Shown in pieces: positions 20,092-29,094 of a DNA stretch of 64,000 nt. Source of the stretch: Nostoc carneum NIES-2107 (lineage in GTDB: Bacteria > Cyanobacteriota > Cyanobacteriia > Cyanobacteriales > Nostocaceae); the NCBI GenBank assembly GCA_002368155.1, contig AP018180.1:6156908-6220907 (forward strand), read 5' to 3'. The notes under the pieces are model-generated. The model saw only the letters and a list, made by a program, of their open reading frames with translations. It searched no databases and was not told the DNA's origin. Made by a program: the position numbers and the translations under genes. Numbering within the stretch: the first letter of the stretch is position 1; each line of letters opens with the position of its first letter.

Positions 20092-21129
20092 ATGAATACT
20101 CAAAGCCCAACCCAACTGCCCATTCCTCCATACTATCAACCAGAAAAAGTGGGTGAAGTTTGGCGTGTACCCTATCAAGAACGTGCAGCACAGGCTGAAG
20201 CATGGGCGCAACAACATAATATCCCGCCAGCAGCTTCAGATAAGCGTCGTATTTGTCTGCTATTAATTGATGTGCAAAATACTTTCTGCATCCCAGAATT
20301 TGAATTATTTGTAGGCGGAAAATCTGGTATGGGAGCAGTAGAAGATAATCAGCGAGTATGTGAATTTATTTATCGCAATTTAGGATTGATTACTACAATT
20401 ACTCCTACCTTAGATACTCATACAGCCACACAAATTTTTCATCCGATTTTCTGGGTAAATTCTGCTGGGGAACATCCTATACCAGCAGCAACAAATATTA
20501 CTCTGCAAGATGTAGAGCAAGGTATTTGGCAAGTTAATCCCGCAGTTGCTTACAGTATTACTAGAGGTAATTACGAATTATTAGAAAAGCAGGCTTACCA
20601 CTATGTGAAACAGCTAAGTCAAGATGGGAAATATCCCCTCACTGTTTGGCCTTATCACTCAATGTTAGGCGGGATTGGTCATGCTTTAGTTTCATCTGTA
20701 GAAGAAGCAATTTTCTTCCATTGCATTGCACGTCAGAGTCAAACGCAATTTGAAATTAAAGGCGAGAATCCCTTAACCGAAAATTATTCGATTTTACGTC
20801 CAGAAGTATTAATAGGTTTTGATCAAAATCCGCTCGCGCAAAAGAATACAAAATTAATTCAGCAACTTTTAGAATTTGATGCTGTAATTATTGGTGGTCA
20901 AGCTAAAAGTCACTGTGTCGCCTGGACAATTGACGATTTATTAACAGAAATTCAACAGGTAGATGCTACCCTTAGCAAAAAAGTTTATCTCTTAGAGGAT
21001 TGCACTTCTCCTGTTGTGGTTCCTGGAATTGTTGATTACACAGAACAAGCCGATGCTGCTTTTAGTAAGTTTGCCGCAGCAGGAATGCATATTGTTAAAT
21101 CTACCGACCCGATCCAATCATTTTTTTAA
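20092..21129 (+). CDS. Isochorismatase-like cysteine hydrolase
   Basis: A 345-residue cytosolic protein of the cysteine hydrolase (isochorismatase/nicotinamidase) fold. The catalytic Asp is in [14 protein letters not shown] near 60 and the nucleophile Cys in [12 protein letters not shown] near 277, with [10 protein letters not shown] downstream. It is longer than typical nicotinamidases (~200 residues) because of N-terminal and central insertions ([17 protein letters not shown]). The substrate is unknown. Its last 12 bases overlap the convergent LysM-M23 gene. Confidence 0.85.
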   Translation: MNTQSPTQLPIPPYYQPEKVGEVWRVPYQERAAQAEAWAQQHNIPPAASDKRRICLLLIDVQNTFCIPEFELFVGGKSGMGAVEDNQRVCEFIYRNLGLITTITPTLDTHTATQIFHPIFWVNSAGEHPIPAATNITLQDVEQGIWQVNPAVAYSITRGNYELLEKQAYHYVKQLSQDGKYPLTVWPYHSMLGGIGHALVSSVEEAIFFHCIARQSQTQFEIKGENPLTENYSILRPEVLIGFDQNPLAQKNTKLIQQLLEFDAVIIGGQAKSHCVAWTIDDLLTEIQQVDATLSKKVYLLEDCTSPVVVPGIVDYTEQADAAFSKFAAAGMHIVKSTDPIQSFF

Positions 21130-21993
21130 ATAAGCTTTTGGATCTTGAGCTGTCCAACCGAGAGATGAGCTAGAACGTACTTCAAAATGCAGGTGGGGTT
21201 GTTTAGCTGCTGGTTGTCCAGTCGTTCCCACAGTTCCCAGGACATCGCCTTTTTTCACTTGCTGACCAGCAGTCACCTTGATGGTGTCAAGATGGGCGTA
21301 GCGGCTTTGCAACCCACCACTGTGATTAATAATTACCAACTTGCCATAACTACCTTGTTCCTTAGCAAAGGCGACAACTCCAGGTGCGATCGCTTCTACG
21401 GGTGTACCAATAGCAGCTGCCAAGTCTACCCCACTGTGGAAAAAGACTTCACCAGAATGAGGATTAATTTGCCAGCCATAAGGTAACGCCACAGTAGTTG
21501 CGGCTGATAAAGGATACCCACTTAGTTGGGTAGGTGGCTGATTAGTCTGAGGAGGCGCAGCGACAACGCGATTTGATGCACCATTCACCCCAGGAACAAA
21601 CACAACTCTAGGGTCTTTTTGACAACCATTGATTTCAAACATGGCATCAGCACGCACTTTGTACTTTGCTGCTACTTGTCGCCAAGTTTGACCATGAGGC
21701 ACTTCGACCACAATTCCATTGTAGGGAGGAATTTGAAGTTCACTACCAACCGTCACTGCGCCGTTTTTCACAGATGGGTTCATCACGGCGATAGTTGCTG
21801 GAGCTAGGTTATAGAGTTGCGCTATACTCTCTAAGGTTTCGCCACGAGCAACTGTATGGCGCTGGAAACGAGACAAGGCTGGAGTTGGACAACTCTCTGC
21901 AGCAGATGTGGAGCTTTGTGATGAGAGTATAGATCCTAGCCCCAAAGTGCTGACTAAACTACAGATAAACACTAAACGGTAAGGACGAGTCAT
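21118..21993 (-). CDS. Secreted LysM and M23 metallopeptidase protein
   Basis: A 291-residue envelope protein. It has a signal peptide ([18 protein letters not shown]), one clear LysM domain ([18 protein letters not shown], about 46-90), a second degenerate LysM ([13 protein letters not shown]) and a C-terminal LytM/M23 domain. Zn ligands include H of HSGVDLA and the HLHFEVR motif near 270; YAHL is also present. M23 proteins cut peptidoglycan cross-bridges or activate amidases during septation. It is convergent with the cysteine hydrolase gene and shares 12 bp with it. Confidence 0.92.
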   Translation of the reverse strand: MTRPYRLVFICSLVSTLGLGSILSSQSSTSAAESCPTPALSRFQRHTVARGETLESIAQLYNLAPATIAVMNPSVKNGAVTVGSELQIPPYNGIVVEVPHGQTWRQVAAKYKVRADAMFEINGCQKDPRVVFVPGVNGASNRVVAAPPQTNQPPTQLSGYPLSAATTVALPYGWQINPHSGEVFFHSGVDLAAAIGTPVEAIAPGVVAFAKEQGSYGKLVIINHSGGLQSRYAHLDTIKVTAGQQVKKGDVLGTVGTTGQPAAKQPHLHFEVRSSSSLGWTAQDPKAYLKK

Positions 21994-22223
21994 GCCTACT
22001 AGTTAAAGAGAGTTTTAATTTTTAATTTTAAACTTGGGTATTGGTGAGTAGAAGCTGATGGGAAGCTAGTAGTTCCCTGAAAATGTTGTAGAAGCTAGAA
22101 GAATTACTGAAGCTTCTCCGATTTTTTATTGGCTGTTCTGTCAAATTGCTCTGTCCACTCGCTGCTTGCTTGACTAAACTTATAAATTAGTAGCCGCATT
22201 GCTATCTTTAGAGCGAAATTATT

Positions 22224-23432
22224 ATGAAGTTATCTTTAAAGCAACTGGCCGTCTACATATCTTTACTGGTAATTGGCGGTAGTGCAGGTTTGTTAGGTAG
22301 TCGTTATCTCCTACCAAAGCGTTATTCGTTTCAAGAACTAAAAAATGTCACCGCGGCTTTACCTTCAGAATCAGTAAATCCCCCCGCTTATAGCGGGCCA
22401 ATTGGGAATACTGGTGGTGATAATGTGAATTTTATTGCTACTGCTGTACAAAAAGTTGGGCCGGCTGTGGTGCGAATTAATGCTACTCGTAAAGTGGCAA
22501 ATCCGATTTCTGACGCTTTAAAAAATCCTTTACTGCGCCGCTTTTTTGGTGAGGATGAGCAACCAATGCCAGAAGAAAGAATTGAGCGCGGTACGGGTTC
22601 AGGATTTATTTTGACAGACAATGGCTTATTACTGACTAATGCTCATGTAGTAGCAGATACCGATACTGTCCAAGTAACCCTCAAGGATGGGCGAACTTTT
22701 GAGGGCAAAGTGCAGGGCGTAGATGCAGTTACAGATGTAGCTGTAGTGAAAATAAAAGCAAAAAAATTACCTACAGTCAAGCTAGGTAATTCACAAAATT
22801 TGATACCAGGACAGTGGGCGATCGCAATTGGTAATCCTTTAGGTTTAGATAATACCGTCACCATTGGCATTATCAGTGCTACTGATCGCACTAGCGCTCA
22901 AGTTGGCGTACCAGAAAAGCGCGTCAGCTTTATCCAAACTGATGCTGCAATTAATCCCGGTAATTCTGGCGGCCCTTTATTAAACGCCCAAGGTGAAGTT
23001 ATTGGTGTGAATACAGCAATTCGCGCTGATGCTCAAGGCTTGGGTTTTGCGATCCCCATTGAAACAGCTGCCCGCATCGCTAACGAACTGTTTACTAAAG
23101 GGCGTGTAGATCATCCTTTTTTGGGAGTAGAAATGACAGATTTGACTCCCACCAAAAAAGAGCAGATTAATCAAGAAAATAAGCTGAATATTCAACAAGA
23201 CGCTGGAGTAGTCATTAAAAGCACCCTGGAAAATTCACCAGCAAAACGCGCCGGACTGCTTCCTGGCGACTTGATTCAAAAAATCAATCGTAAACCAGTT
23301 AAGACAGCAGCCCAAGTTCAAAGACTAGTCGAGTCTAGTTCTGTAGGAGACACGCTAGAAATTGAAGTCAGCCGCGAAGGTAAAAATCACATCTTCAAAG
23401 TACAACCAGGGGCTTATCCCCAAAAGAAGTAG
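22224..23432 (+). CDS. HtrA/Deg-family serine protease
   Basis: A 402-residue protease. It has an N-terminal membrane anchor (LAVYISLLVIGGSAGLLGS), a trypsin-like domain with His in LLTNAHVVAD, Asp in AVTDVAVVK and Ser in NPGNSGGPLL, and one C-terminal PDZ domain (HPFLGVEM...AKRAGLLPGDLI). Cyanobacterial relatives (HhoA, HhoB, HtrA) handle damaged proteins in the periplasm or lumen under light and heat stress. The paralogue cannot be assigned from sequence reading alone. Confidence 0.94.
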   Translation: MKLSLKQLAVYISLLVIGGSAGLLGSRYLLPKRYSFQELKNVTAALPSESVNPPAYSGPIGNTGGDNVNFIATAVQKVGPAVVRINATRKVANPISDALKNPLLRRFFGEDEQPMPEERIERGTGSGFILTDNGLLLTNAHVVADTDTVQVTLKDGRTFEGKVQGVDAVTDVAVVKIKAKKLPTVKLGNSQNLIPGQWAIAIGNPLGLDNTVTIGIISATDRTSAQVGVPEKRVSFIQTDAAINPGNSGGPLLNAQGEVIGVNTAIRADAQGLGFAIPIETAARIANELFTKGRVDHPFLGVEMTDLTPTKKEQINQENKLNIQQDAGVVIKSTLENSPAKRAGLLPGDLIQKINRKPVKTAAQVQRLVESSSVGDTLEIEVSREGKNHIFKVQPGAYPQKK

Positions 23433-23439
23433 CAATAGG

Positions 23440-23475
23440 TAAGGGCTAGAGGTTAGGGGTTAGGGGCTAGAACAT
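23440..23475 (+). repeat. Short heptad repeat tract (STRR)
   Basis: A degenerate tract of GGGGTTA/GGGGCTA-like heptads just after the protease stop, of the short tandem type common in heterocystous cyanobacteria. Confidence 0.6.
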
Positions 23476-23544
23476 TAAAGAGAAATAATTTAATAAATAA
23501 TGATTCTAGCGGCTGACTCTCGACCCTTTACTTTTGACTTTTAC

Positions 23545-23889
23545 CTATTGACTAGACAAATGGTCTAATTGCATTCTCTGTTCCATTTGACGCAGGAAAT
23601 AACCCGTCATCATCGCTGACGCTAAAAGGCCTGCAAGGTTTTCCCGATCTGTTGTGATTTGCACGTTAAAATTTTCTGGGGGTAGCATCCCGACAAGCCC
23701 TTGGACATTTTGCGAAATTATTTGTTTAATTTCGGGACTAACGGACTGGGCGACGCGGGCCATGACTTCCGGCGACTGATGCTGTAGATATTTGAGCAAC
23801 TGATTGGGATTTTCCTCAAAGTAGTCGTTTAGAAGCTGGTTAGGGTGTTCCTCAGAGTTGTCATTCAAAAAGTCAGGATTAAACTCCAT
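23545..23889 (-). CDS. DUF760 family protein
   Basis: A 114-residue soluble protein. It has an acidic N-terminus with a repeated segment (HPNQLLNDYFEENPNQLLKYL), then a helical core (SPEVMARVAQSVSPEIKQII...VQGLVGMLPPENF) and GLLASAMMTGYFLRQMEQRM. This matches the DUF760 family found in cyanobacteria and plastids. I know no established biochemical function. Monocistronic, with its own ATG at 23889. Confidence 0.8.
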   Translation of the reverse strand: MEFNPDFLNDNSEEHPNQLLNDYFEENPNQLLKYLQHQSPEVMARVAQSVSPEIKQIISQNVQGLVGMLPPENFNVQITTDRENLAGLLASAMMTGYFLRQMEQRMQLDHLSSQ

Positions 23890-24110
23890 TGGCAGTTTTT
23901 TGTAGCTTAGTTGCTGATTCTACTCTAAACCATAGTCAAAGGGTAATGCATTCACCACGGGTATAACCTGTTGATTCTACCCTAGGGAAGGCGGTTACCT
24001 GATTTCTAGCAGAGCAATTCCCTGTAATAAGGATTTACAACTATTTTACGCTGAACTTTACTAGCTAGCGGTGGTTTTGATATGGGTAAATACTTTTGTG
24101 TCAGTACCAT

Positions 24111-24653
24111 TTATTCTGCTACTGCTTCTGCTGTCAGTTCTAGATCTAACTCTAGTTGTTGTTCCTGTTGATTTTGGGAAAGTATTTGCGGGAGTTGCTC
24201 AATTTGAAAATACTGATGAAATTTTGGTGTTATTTGTAGCGAATACGAGCGAGAATCACTATCTCGGCGCTTGCGAACAAAACCAAGTTCCACAAGTTCC
24301 GGAACATGTTGATATACTCCCGAACCCCGTAAGTTAATTAAGTCGCTTTGGAGTATGGGGCTATTGAGGGCGATCGCAGCTAAAGTGCGTAATGCACCTA
24401 AACCTAATTCAACGGGAATTAGCGTTTGCACTAAGTCATGAAAATCAGACCTCAGTTGCAAACTATAACCATTGGGTGTCTCTACGACTTCTAGGGCGCT
24501 GTCTCGGCGGGCATAATCGTCAATTAGTTCCATCATGCCTTCTTCAACCGTAGCGCGATCGCACGCGGCATACTCGGCGATTTCACCGAGCGACAAGGGC
24601 TTACCCTTCAAATAGAGAATTGCTTCTATCTTCGTCGCTGTGGCTGTATTCAT
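24111..24653 (-). CDS. scpB: Chromosome segregation protein ScpB
   Basis: A 180-residue kleisin-associated protein with two winged-helix domains (IEAILYLKGKPLSLGEIAEY; LGALRTLAAIALNSPILQSD). ScpB joins ScpA and SMC to form bacterial condensin. The C-terminal tail is Gln/Glu/Leu-rich (SQNQQEQQLELDLEL). The start codon directly abuts a heptad-repeat tract, so the 5' untranslated region is made of repeats and has no Shine-Dalgarno. scpA is not in the window. Confidence 0.92.
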   Translation of the reverse strand: MNTATATKIEAILYLKGKPLSLGEIAEYAACDRATVEEGMMELIDDYARRDSALEVVETPNGYSLQLRSDFHDLVQTLIPVELGLGALRTLAAIALNSPILQSDLINLRGSGVYQHVPELVELGFVRKRRDSDSRSYSLQITPKFHQYFQIEQLPQILSQNQQEQQLELDLELTAEAVAE

Positions 24654-24695
24654 TAGTCGTTAGTCATTAGTCATTAGTCATTAGTCATTAGTCAT
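24654..24695 (+). repeat. Six tandem heptads at the scpB start
   Basis: Six 7-bp units (TAGTCGT once, TAGTCAT five times) run without a gap from the base before the scpB initiation codon. On the scpB strand each unit contains ATGACTA, so spare ATG triplets recur every seven bases. Confidence 0.9.
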
Positions 24696-24782
24696 CTGTA
24701 TTTGACAACTGACACCTGACGCAAGACGAGTTCCAAGTGAGTGGGATGCTATCATACATAATATGATTTGTCAATGAAGATT

Positions 24783-24895
24783 GGGCATGGGGCATGGGGC
24801 ATTGGGCATTGGGTAATTACTTTTTCCCCCTCATCTTCCTCATCTTCCCCAGTCACCAGTCCCCAGTCACCAGTCCCCAATCCCTATTCCCTACT
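24783..24895. repeat. STRR tract overlapping the ispD 3' end
   Basis: GGGCATG/GGGCATT heptads, then CCCCAGTCACCAGT-type units. The tract continues into the end of ispD, whose stop codon lies inside a repeat unit. Confidence 0.75.
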
Positions 24896-25564
24896 CTTAA
24901 GAATAAATTCTGCGATCGCCAAATCTTGAGGAGTGGTGACTTTGAGATTTGTCTCTTCGCCTTGGACAATCCGGACTTCGATGCCACATTTTTCAAATAA
25001 AGCCGCATCGTCTGTGACTTCCCAACCTTGGCGTACACCTTCGGCGTGGCACTGTTTCAACAACTTGACATCAAATCCTTGAGGTGTTTGGGCTGCCCAC
25101 AATTGACTTCGATCAGGTGTATTTTGGATGATGCCATGCTTATCGACGACTTTAATCGTGTCTTTGACTGGTATAGCGGCAATTAACCCAGGACAGTGAC
25201 GAATAGCTTCCGCACAGGCGTTGAGTAAATCTGGTGTGGCTAAACATCTCGCGCCATCGTGAATCAAAACTTGCTCTGCGGCTTCTGGAAGCGCCAGCAA
25301 GCCATTGTAAACAGATTCCTGCCTGGTTGAGCCACCAGCAATTAATTCCACTGGTTTATTGAGCTTTAAGTCAGCGAGGATGGCTTTTAAGTCATCCCAG
25401 TCAGTGGGTTGGGAAATAATTCCAATCCAACTGATGCTACTAGCTGCATCTGCAGCCTTGAGAGTCCAAGCAATAATGGGTTGCGATCGCACCGTCAAGA
25501 GGAGTTTATTGCGGTCACTCCCCATTCTTTTTCCTAAACCTGCTGCTGGAATTAGTAAATACAC
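24884..25564 (-). CDS. ispD: 2-C-methyl-D-erythritol 4-phosphate cytidylyltransferase
   Basis: A 226-residue MEP-pathway enzyme transferring CMP from CTP to methylerythritol phosphate. It has the nucleotide-binding N-terminus LIPAAGLGKRMGSDRNKLLL, GGSTRQESVYNGLLAL, LIHDGARCLATPDLL and the C-terminal region WEVTDDAALFEKCG. The start is a GTG at 25564, which gives exactly the family N-terminus. The last codons and the TAG stop lie in heptad-repeat DNA, so the 3' end has been rewritten by repeats. Confidence 0.95.
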   Translation of the reverse strand: MYLLIPAAGLGKRMGSDRNKLLLTVRSQPIIAWTLKAADAASSISWIGIISQPTDWDDLKAILADLKLNKPVELIAGGSTRQESVYNGLLALPEAAEQVLIHDGARCLATPDLLNACAEAIRHCPGLIAAIPVKDTIKVVDKHGIIQNTPDRSQLWAAQTPQGFDVKLLKQCHAEGVRQGWEVTDDAALFEKCGIEVRIVQGEETNLKVTTPQDLAIAEFILKSRE

Positions 25565-25587
25565 AAAATTTCTTAAATCGTAAAACT

Positions 25588-25737
25588 GGGGATTAGGGAT
25601 TGGGGATCGGGGATTGGGGAAAAGGGGAATACCAAACAGTAAATGACAAATGACAAATGACAGACCCCAATTACCAATTACCCATTACCTATTACCCAAT
25701 TCCCAATCCCCGATTCCCTAATACCTATATTCCCCTA
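25588..25737. repeat. STRR cluster between ispD and the GT9 gene
   Basis: Mixed heptads in both orientations: GGGGATT-type on the left, AAATGAC repeats in the middle, and AATTACC/CCCAATT-type on the right. The two arms are roughly complementary and could fold into one large hairpin between the divergent genes. Confidence 0.75.
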
Positions 25738-25769
25738 AAATAGGGAGCGAGTAAGCGTAAATAAATATT

Positions 25770-26729
25770 ATGCGAGTAGTAGCCCTTGTACCTGGCGGAA
25801 TTGGCAACCAAATTCTTATGTTTCCGACTCTAGATGAACTGAAGCGCTATTACCCAAACGCTCAGATAGATGTCGTGGTGGAACCCCGCTCAAAAGCAGC
25901 TTACCGGGTTAGTAAGTCGGTGAATGAGGTATTGACCTTTGATTTTAAAGACCGTAACAGTTTGGCGGATTGGGGTAACTTAGTGGGCATTATTCGCGAT
26001 CGCGAATACGATGTGGCCATTACAGTAGGACAGAGCTGGTTAGTGGGTCTTTTTCTGTGGTTAACAGGAATTCCTACCCGGATTGGCTATCAAGGTAAGG
26101 GTGCAGTTTTTCTCACTAATACTTTACCTTTCCAGTCCTCTCAGTATTTAGCAGTGGGTTATCACAATTTACTGCAACCGTTAAACATTCAAACTCCTTG
26201 CCCAGAATTGTCCTTAAATGTGCCAAAACCCGATATTGAGTGGGCACAACAGGAACAGAAACGCTTAAGTGTGAATGAAACGGGCTATATCTTGATTTAT
26301 GCTGGCTCTAGTCTGTCAGCTTCAGCTAAAAGCCGCAATCCCATTTATCCTGTAGAAAACTGGCAGCAGATCATACAAGAGTGCCAACGCAAGCAGCCAG
26401 ATTTACCTATAGTGGTTTTTAAAGGCCCTGAGGATGAACAAATAGTGCGATCGCTTTTAGAATCCTGCCCAGATATTAAGGTGACCTCCCCTGACAATAC
26501 TGGTAAACTAGCCGCGATCGTTACTGGAGCAAGTTTGATGTTGACTACTGACAGCGCACCTCTGCAACTCAGCGTGGCAGTTCAGACTTATACAATTGCG
26601 CTGTTTGGCTCTACAGATGCAGCACAGGTGTTACCAAAAAGCGAGAAATTCCTGGCTATTAAGTCTCCTACGGGCAAAATTGGCGATATTTCAACCCAAG
26701 TAGTGTTAGAGAAAATCTGGAATGGTTAA
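25770..26729 (+). CDS. Glycosyltransferase family 9 (heptosyltransferase-like)
   Basis: A 319-residue GT-B fold protein with N-terminal VVALVPGGIGNQILMFPTLDE, a C-terminal nucleotide-sugar half with YAGSSLSASAKSRNP, FKGPEDE and a TDSAPLQL segment, as in ADP-heptose:LPS heptosyltransferases. The sugar and acceptor are unknown; cyanobacterial GT9 proteins act in surface polysaccharide assembly. Its last codons overlap the start of a broken gmhB-like gene by the ATGGTTAA arrangement, implying a former two-gene operon. Confidence 0.88.
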   Translation: MRVVALVPGGIGNQILMFPTLDELKRYYPNAQIDVVVEPRSKAAYRVSKSVNEVLTFDFKDRNSLADWGNLVGIIRDREYDVAITVGQSWLVGLFLWLTGIPTRIGYQGKGAVFLTNTLPFQSSQYLAVGYHNLLQPLNIQTPCPELSLNVPKPDIEWAQQEQKRLSVNETGYILIYAGSSLSASAKSRNPIYPVENWQQIIQECQRKQPDLPIVVFKGPEDEQIVRSLLESCPDIKVTSPDNTGKLAAIVTGASLMLTTDSAPLQLSVAVQTYTIALFGSTDAAQVLPKSEKFLAIKSPTGKIGDISTQVVLEKIWNG

Positions 26730-26763
26730 ACCAGCAGTTTTCTTAGACAACGATGGTATATGA
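26722..26763 (+). pseudogene. Truncated start of a gmhB-like HAD phosphatase gene
   Basis: An ATG overlapping the GT9 stop opens a frame MVKPAVFLDNDGI that ends in TGA after 13 codons. VFLDxDG is the HAD motif I that opens D,D-heptose 1,7-bisphosphate phosphatases (usual form FLDRDGVI). The downstream 1 kb shows no further phosphatase motif. I infer decay or deletion of the partner gene. Confidence 0.55.
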
Positions 26764-27784
26764 GATCCAATAAGGCAATTGTGTTAATCATGAATCCCTG
26801 CAATTGAAGCCTTTTTGTTCGTTATCCACATCTTTTCAGTTTTCCCTACGTTGGCTAATCGCCTGGAAAATTGTTTTTCTAGGCGATTAACTCCATAAAT
26901 CTCACGCTGATTGCGTAAATGGTGTTCTTCCTATTAATGAGATTTCCATGCTTAAACGAGTTGTGAAATATTAGCTAGGATTTAGCTAAATTTATGACAG
27001 TTGCAGCCAAGAAAATATGTGGGTAGCGGCAAAGGTTTTAATGTTAATAAATGTCAATAAATTAATTTTTTTTAAAAATAACTTTATTTTTCTCAAAATC
27101 GTTAGTTTCAATGAAGTTGTGGGCAAAATAAAAATTAGATGACTCCAATCATCTGTATTTTAGCTAAGCTGGAGCAAATCGAGATTTAGCCAATTTCTTT
27201 GCTATTAAAGAGGATAAAGAGCAATTAATCGTTGAGGCAGAAGTTTTTACCAAGTCTCTATTGCTCATAAAGTTTTGCTCAATTCCCAATGCTTAGAAAA
27301 TAAATAGTAACTTTAGATATTTTGCTTTAACCAAGGAATTTGCAGTTGTGTTACGAAATAAATTACCCACAGTCCAAGATTTACATGAAAACTGAAAGCT
27401 AAAGATTCAGCAACTTAAGTAAATAGAACTGAGAATAAGCAATTGCTATGCGATCCCCGCATTATCATAAGCAGCAGCTATAGCAGATGTAGGTTGGGTT
27501 AAGCGCAGCGCAACCCAACATGAATCTTGAAAGCTTAATCTATTTTCTGTGTTGGGTTTCCTTATGTGAAACGCCAGTTGCTACAACGGGGAGAACCACC
27601 AAGGGCGTACTGGCTTCCCTACTTCCGAATCTGGTGAGATAGCGATCGCACGGCTGTATGATCACCTAGTCTTTTCAGCATGAAGTAAATCTCATTCCCT
27701 ATATTAGTGTTCCCTAGTGACCGTATTGTCTTGAGGCAGGTGCATTTTCCGTGACTGACGTTGAGTTATAAAAAGGAAAAATCA
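26764..27784. other. Gene-poor interval after the GT9 gene
   Basis: About 1 kb without a gene. It contains a small protein-like frame on the plus strand (27168-27296, ending EVFTKSLLLIKFCSIPNA) without a start, a palindromic repeat near 27490 and a HIP1 site near 27642. It looks like decayed DNA. Confidence 0.45.
27489..27520. repeat. Palindromic repeat (GTTGGGTT...AACCCAAC)
   Basis: Inverted arms GTTGGGTT and AACCCAAC enclose AAGCGCAGCGC. This is a common dispersed palindrome type in filamentous cyanobacteria. Confidence 0.7.
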
Positions 27785-28546
27785 ATGGCGATTCGATTAC
27801 ATGGCTTTCTTAATCGTTCCAAGCGTTACTTTCAAGTAGAAAGTCAGCCGCATCATATCACTGGAATTTTTAAGAGAATCATGCACTCTCTAAGCTTACA
27901 TCGCTGCGAATTTACCGATGTCCATAGCGCTTATTATGAAGATGAAGCGGACGGAACTATAACTTTTTACCAAGCAAATCAAGATAACAACAGTCAGCCA
28001 GGTATTTGGACTTATCTTGTATATGAATGTTTAGAAAGTGAAGAAAAAGTATTTAGTGATGCTGTAATTAATACCGATATCAGTCCTTTGCTGGCACTAT
28101 TAGCTGGTCAAAAGCTACCGCAAGTTACTATTAATATTTGTGAATATCTTAATTATAAAAATTATGAATGTGAATATTTAGATGTGCAGCTGCCTTCTGA
28201 GTTGAATAATCAAACAGGGAGAGAAATTGCTCATCTTTTGTTAGAGGAGATGAAAGCTTTCAAAGCATCATCTATTTTTACAGAAGATATAGGCAAAAAA
28301 TACCAGCAAGCTGCATTAGAAGGATTTATGCAAGCTGCACGGGAAATTTTAGCTAAAAATGGTACAGCTAAAGATTTTGAAACGGCTCAATATGATGTGC
28401 TAAATAAAATCCCCATCAATGATGTAGCCAACTTAATTATTGCTTATAACGATTATCGAATATGGCAAGCCGCTTTACCCAGTAAATCTAAAGCAGTCGA
28501 ATTTGCTTTTAAGACAGCATTAAATTTAATTTGTCAGATTAAGTAA
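27785..28546 (+). CDS. Uncharacterised protein
   Basis: A 253-residue soluble protein with no signal peptide or membrane segment. Start chosen at ATG 27785 because AAGGA lies eight bases upstream; an earlier in-frame start is less likely. The first half is beta-rich (YYEDEADGTITFYQANQ) and the second half helical (GREIAHLLLEEMKAFKA; KKYQQAALEGFMQAAREILA). I do not recognise a family. It stands alone, flanked by a 1 kb empty interval and a palindrome. Confidence 0.65.
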   Translation: MAIRLHGFLNRSKRYFQVESQPHHITGIFKRIMHSLSLHRCEFTDVHSAYYEDEADGTITFYQANQDNNSQPGIWTYLVYECLESEEKVFSDAVINTDISPLLALLAGQKLPQVTINICEYLNYKNYECEYLDVQLPSELNNQTGREIAHLLLEEMKAFKASSIFTEDIGKKYQQAALEGFMQAAREILAKNGTAKDFETAQYDVLNKIPINDVANLIIAYNDYRIWQAALPSKSKAVEFAFKTALNLICQIK

Positions 28547-28573
28547 TCTCAAATCTATGTAATTGATAATTTT

Positions 28574-28599
28574 TAGGGACGTTATGCATAACGTCCCTA
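28574..28599. repeat. Perfect 26-bp palindrome
   Basis: TAGGGACGTTATG followed by its exact complement, between two convergent genes. It is a dispersed cyanobacterial repeat type and could act as a bidirectional hairpin, though no good T run follows on either strand. Confidence 0.8.
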
Positions 28600-28620
28600 C
28601 AGCTAATGCTTTGAATATGT

Positions 28621-29094
28621 TTAAAATGCCTCAAAGAAAGCATCATCTAATTCATAACCAAGCATTTGCGCTAGGGATTTGAGGCGTGTTTGGCTTGGTA
28701 AACCCTGCTGTTTTAACCAATCACTTAAAATAAATATTTTGTGCATCAGAAATATTTCTAAGGCTTCGGGATTAAACTGAATCCCTTCTTTAGCACTAAA
28801 CTGGTGTGGTACCAGCATGGCGGTGTAACGGGCAAATTCTCCAGCCTTCCAATCTAAGAGAAATGGTAGCCAGGGATATTTAGCATCTAGACGGACAAAC
28901 CACAGCCGCACTTCAGGAACCTCCGAAAGTTCGCGGGGATCGCTGGGTTCTAAGGCATATTTGATATCGAAGCGTAGTTGCTGTTCTTGGGATACAATCG
29001 CTTGCTCTTGGAATATTTTTTCAATTACCGTTGAGACGGGCGACAGATCCAGATTGTTAATGGAATCAGTATTAATTGCGATCGTGATTGTCAT
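28621..29094 (-). CDS. CRR6-like NdhI maturation factor (DUF1817)
   Basis: A 157-residue soluble protein with the family's strongly conserved core: DPRELSEVPEVRLWFVRLDA, YPWLPFLLDWKAGEFARYTA and MLVPHQFSAKEG, plus a C-terminal LKSLAQMLGYELDDAFFEAF. CRR6 proteins help assemble the NdhI subunit of the photosynthetic NDH-1 complex in cyanobacteria and chloroplasts. ATG 29094 is preferred over a TTG ten codons upstream. Monocistronic. Confidence 0.82.
   Translation of the reverse strand: MTITIAINTDSINNLDLSPVSTVIEKIFQEQAIVSQEQQLRFDIKYALEPSDPRELSEVPEVRLWFVRLDAKYPWLPFLLDWKAGEFARYTAMLVPHQFSAKEGIQFNPEALEIFLMHKIFILSDWLKQQGLPSQTRLKSLAQMLGYELDDAFFEAF

Noticed and set aside
24654-24695. CRISPR-like array
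   Set aside because: Units are 7 bp and contiguous, with no spacers; it is an STRR tract.
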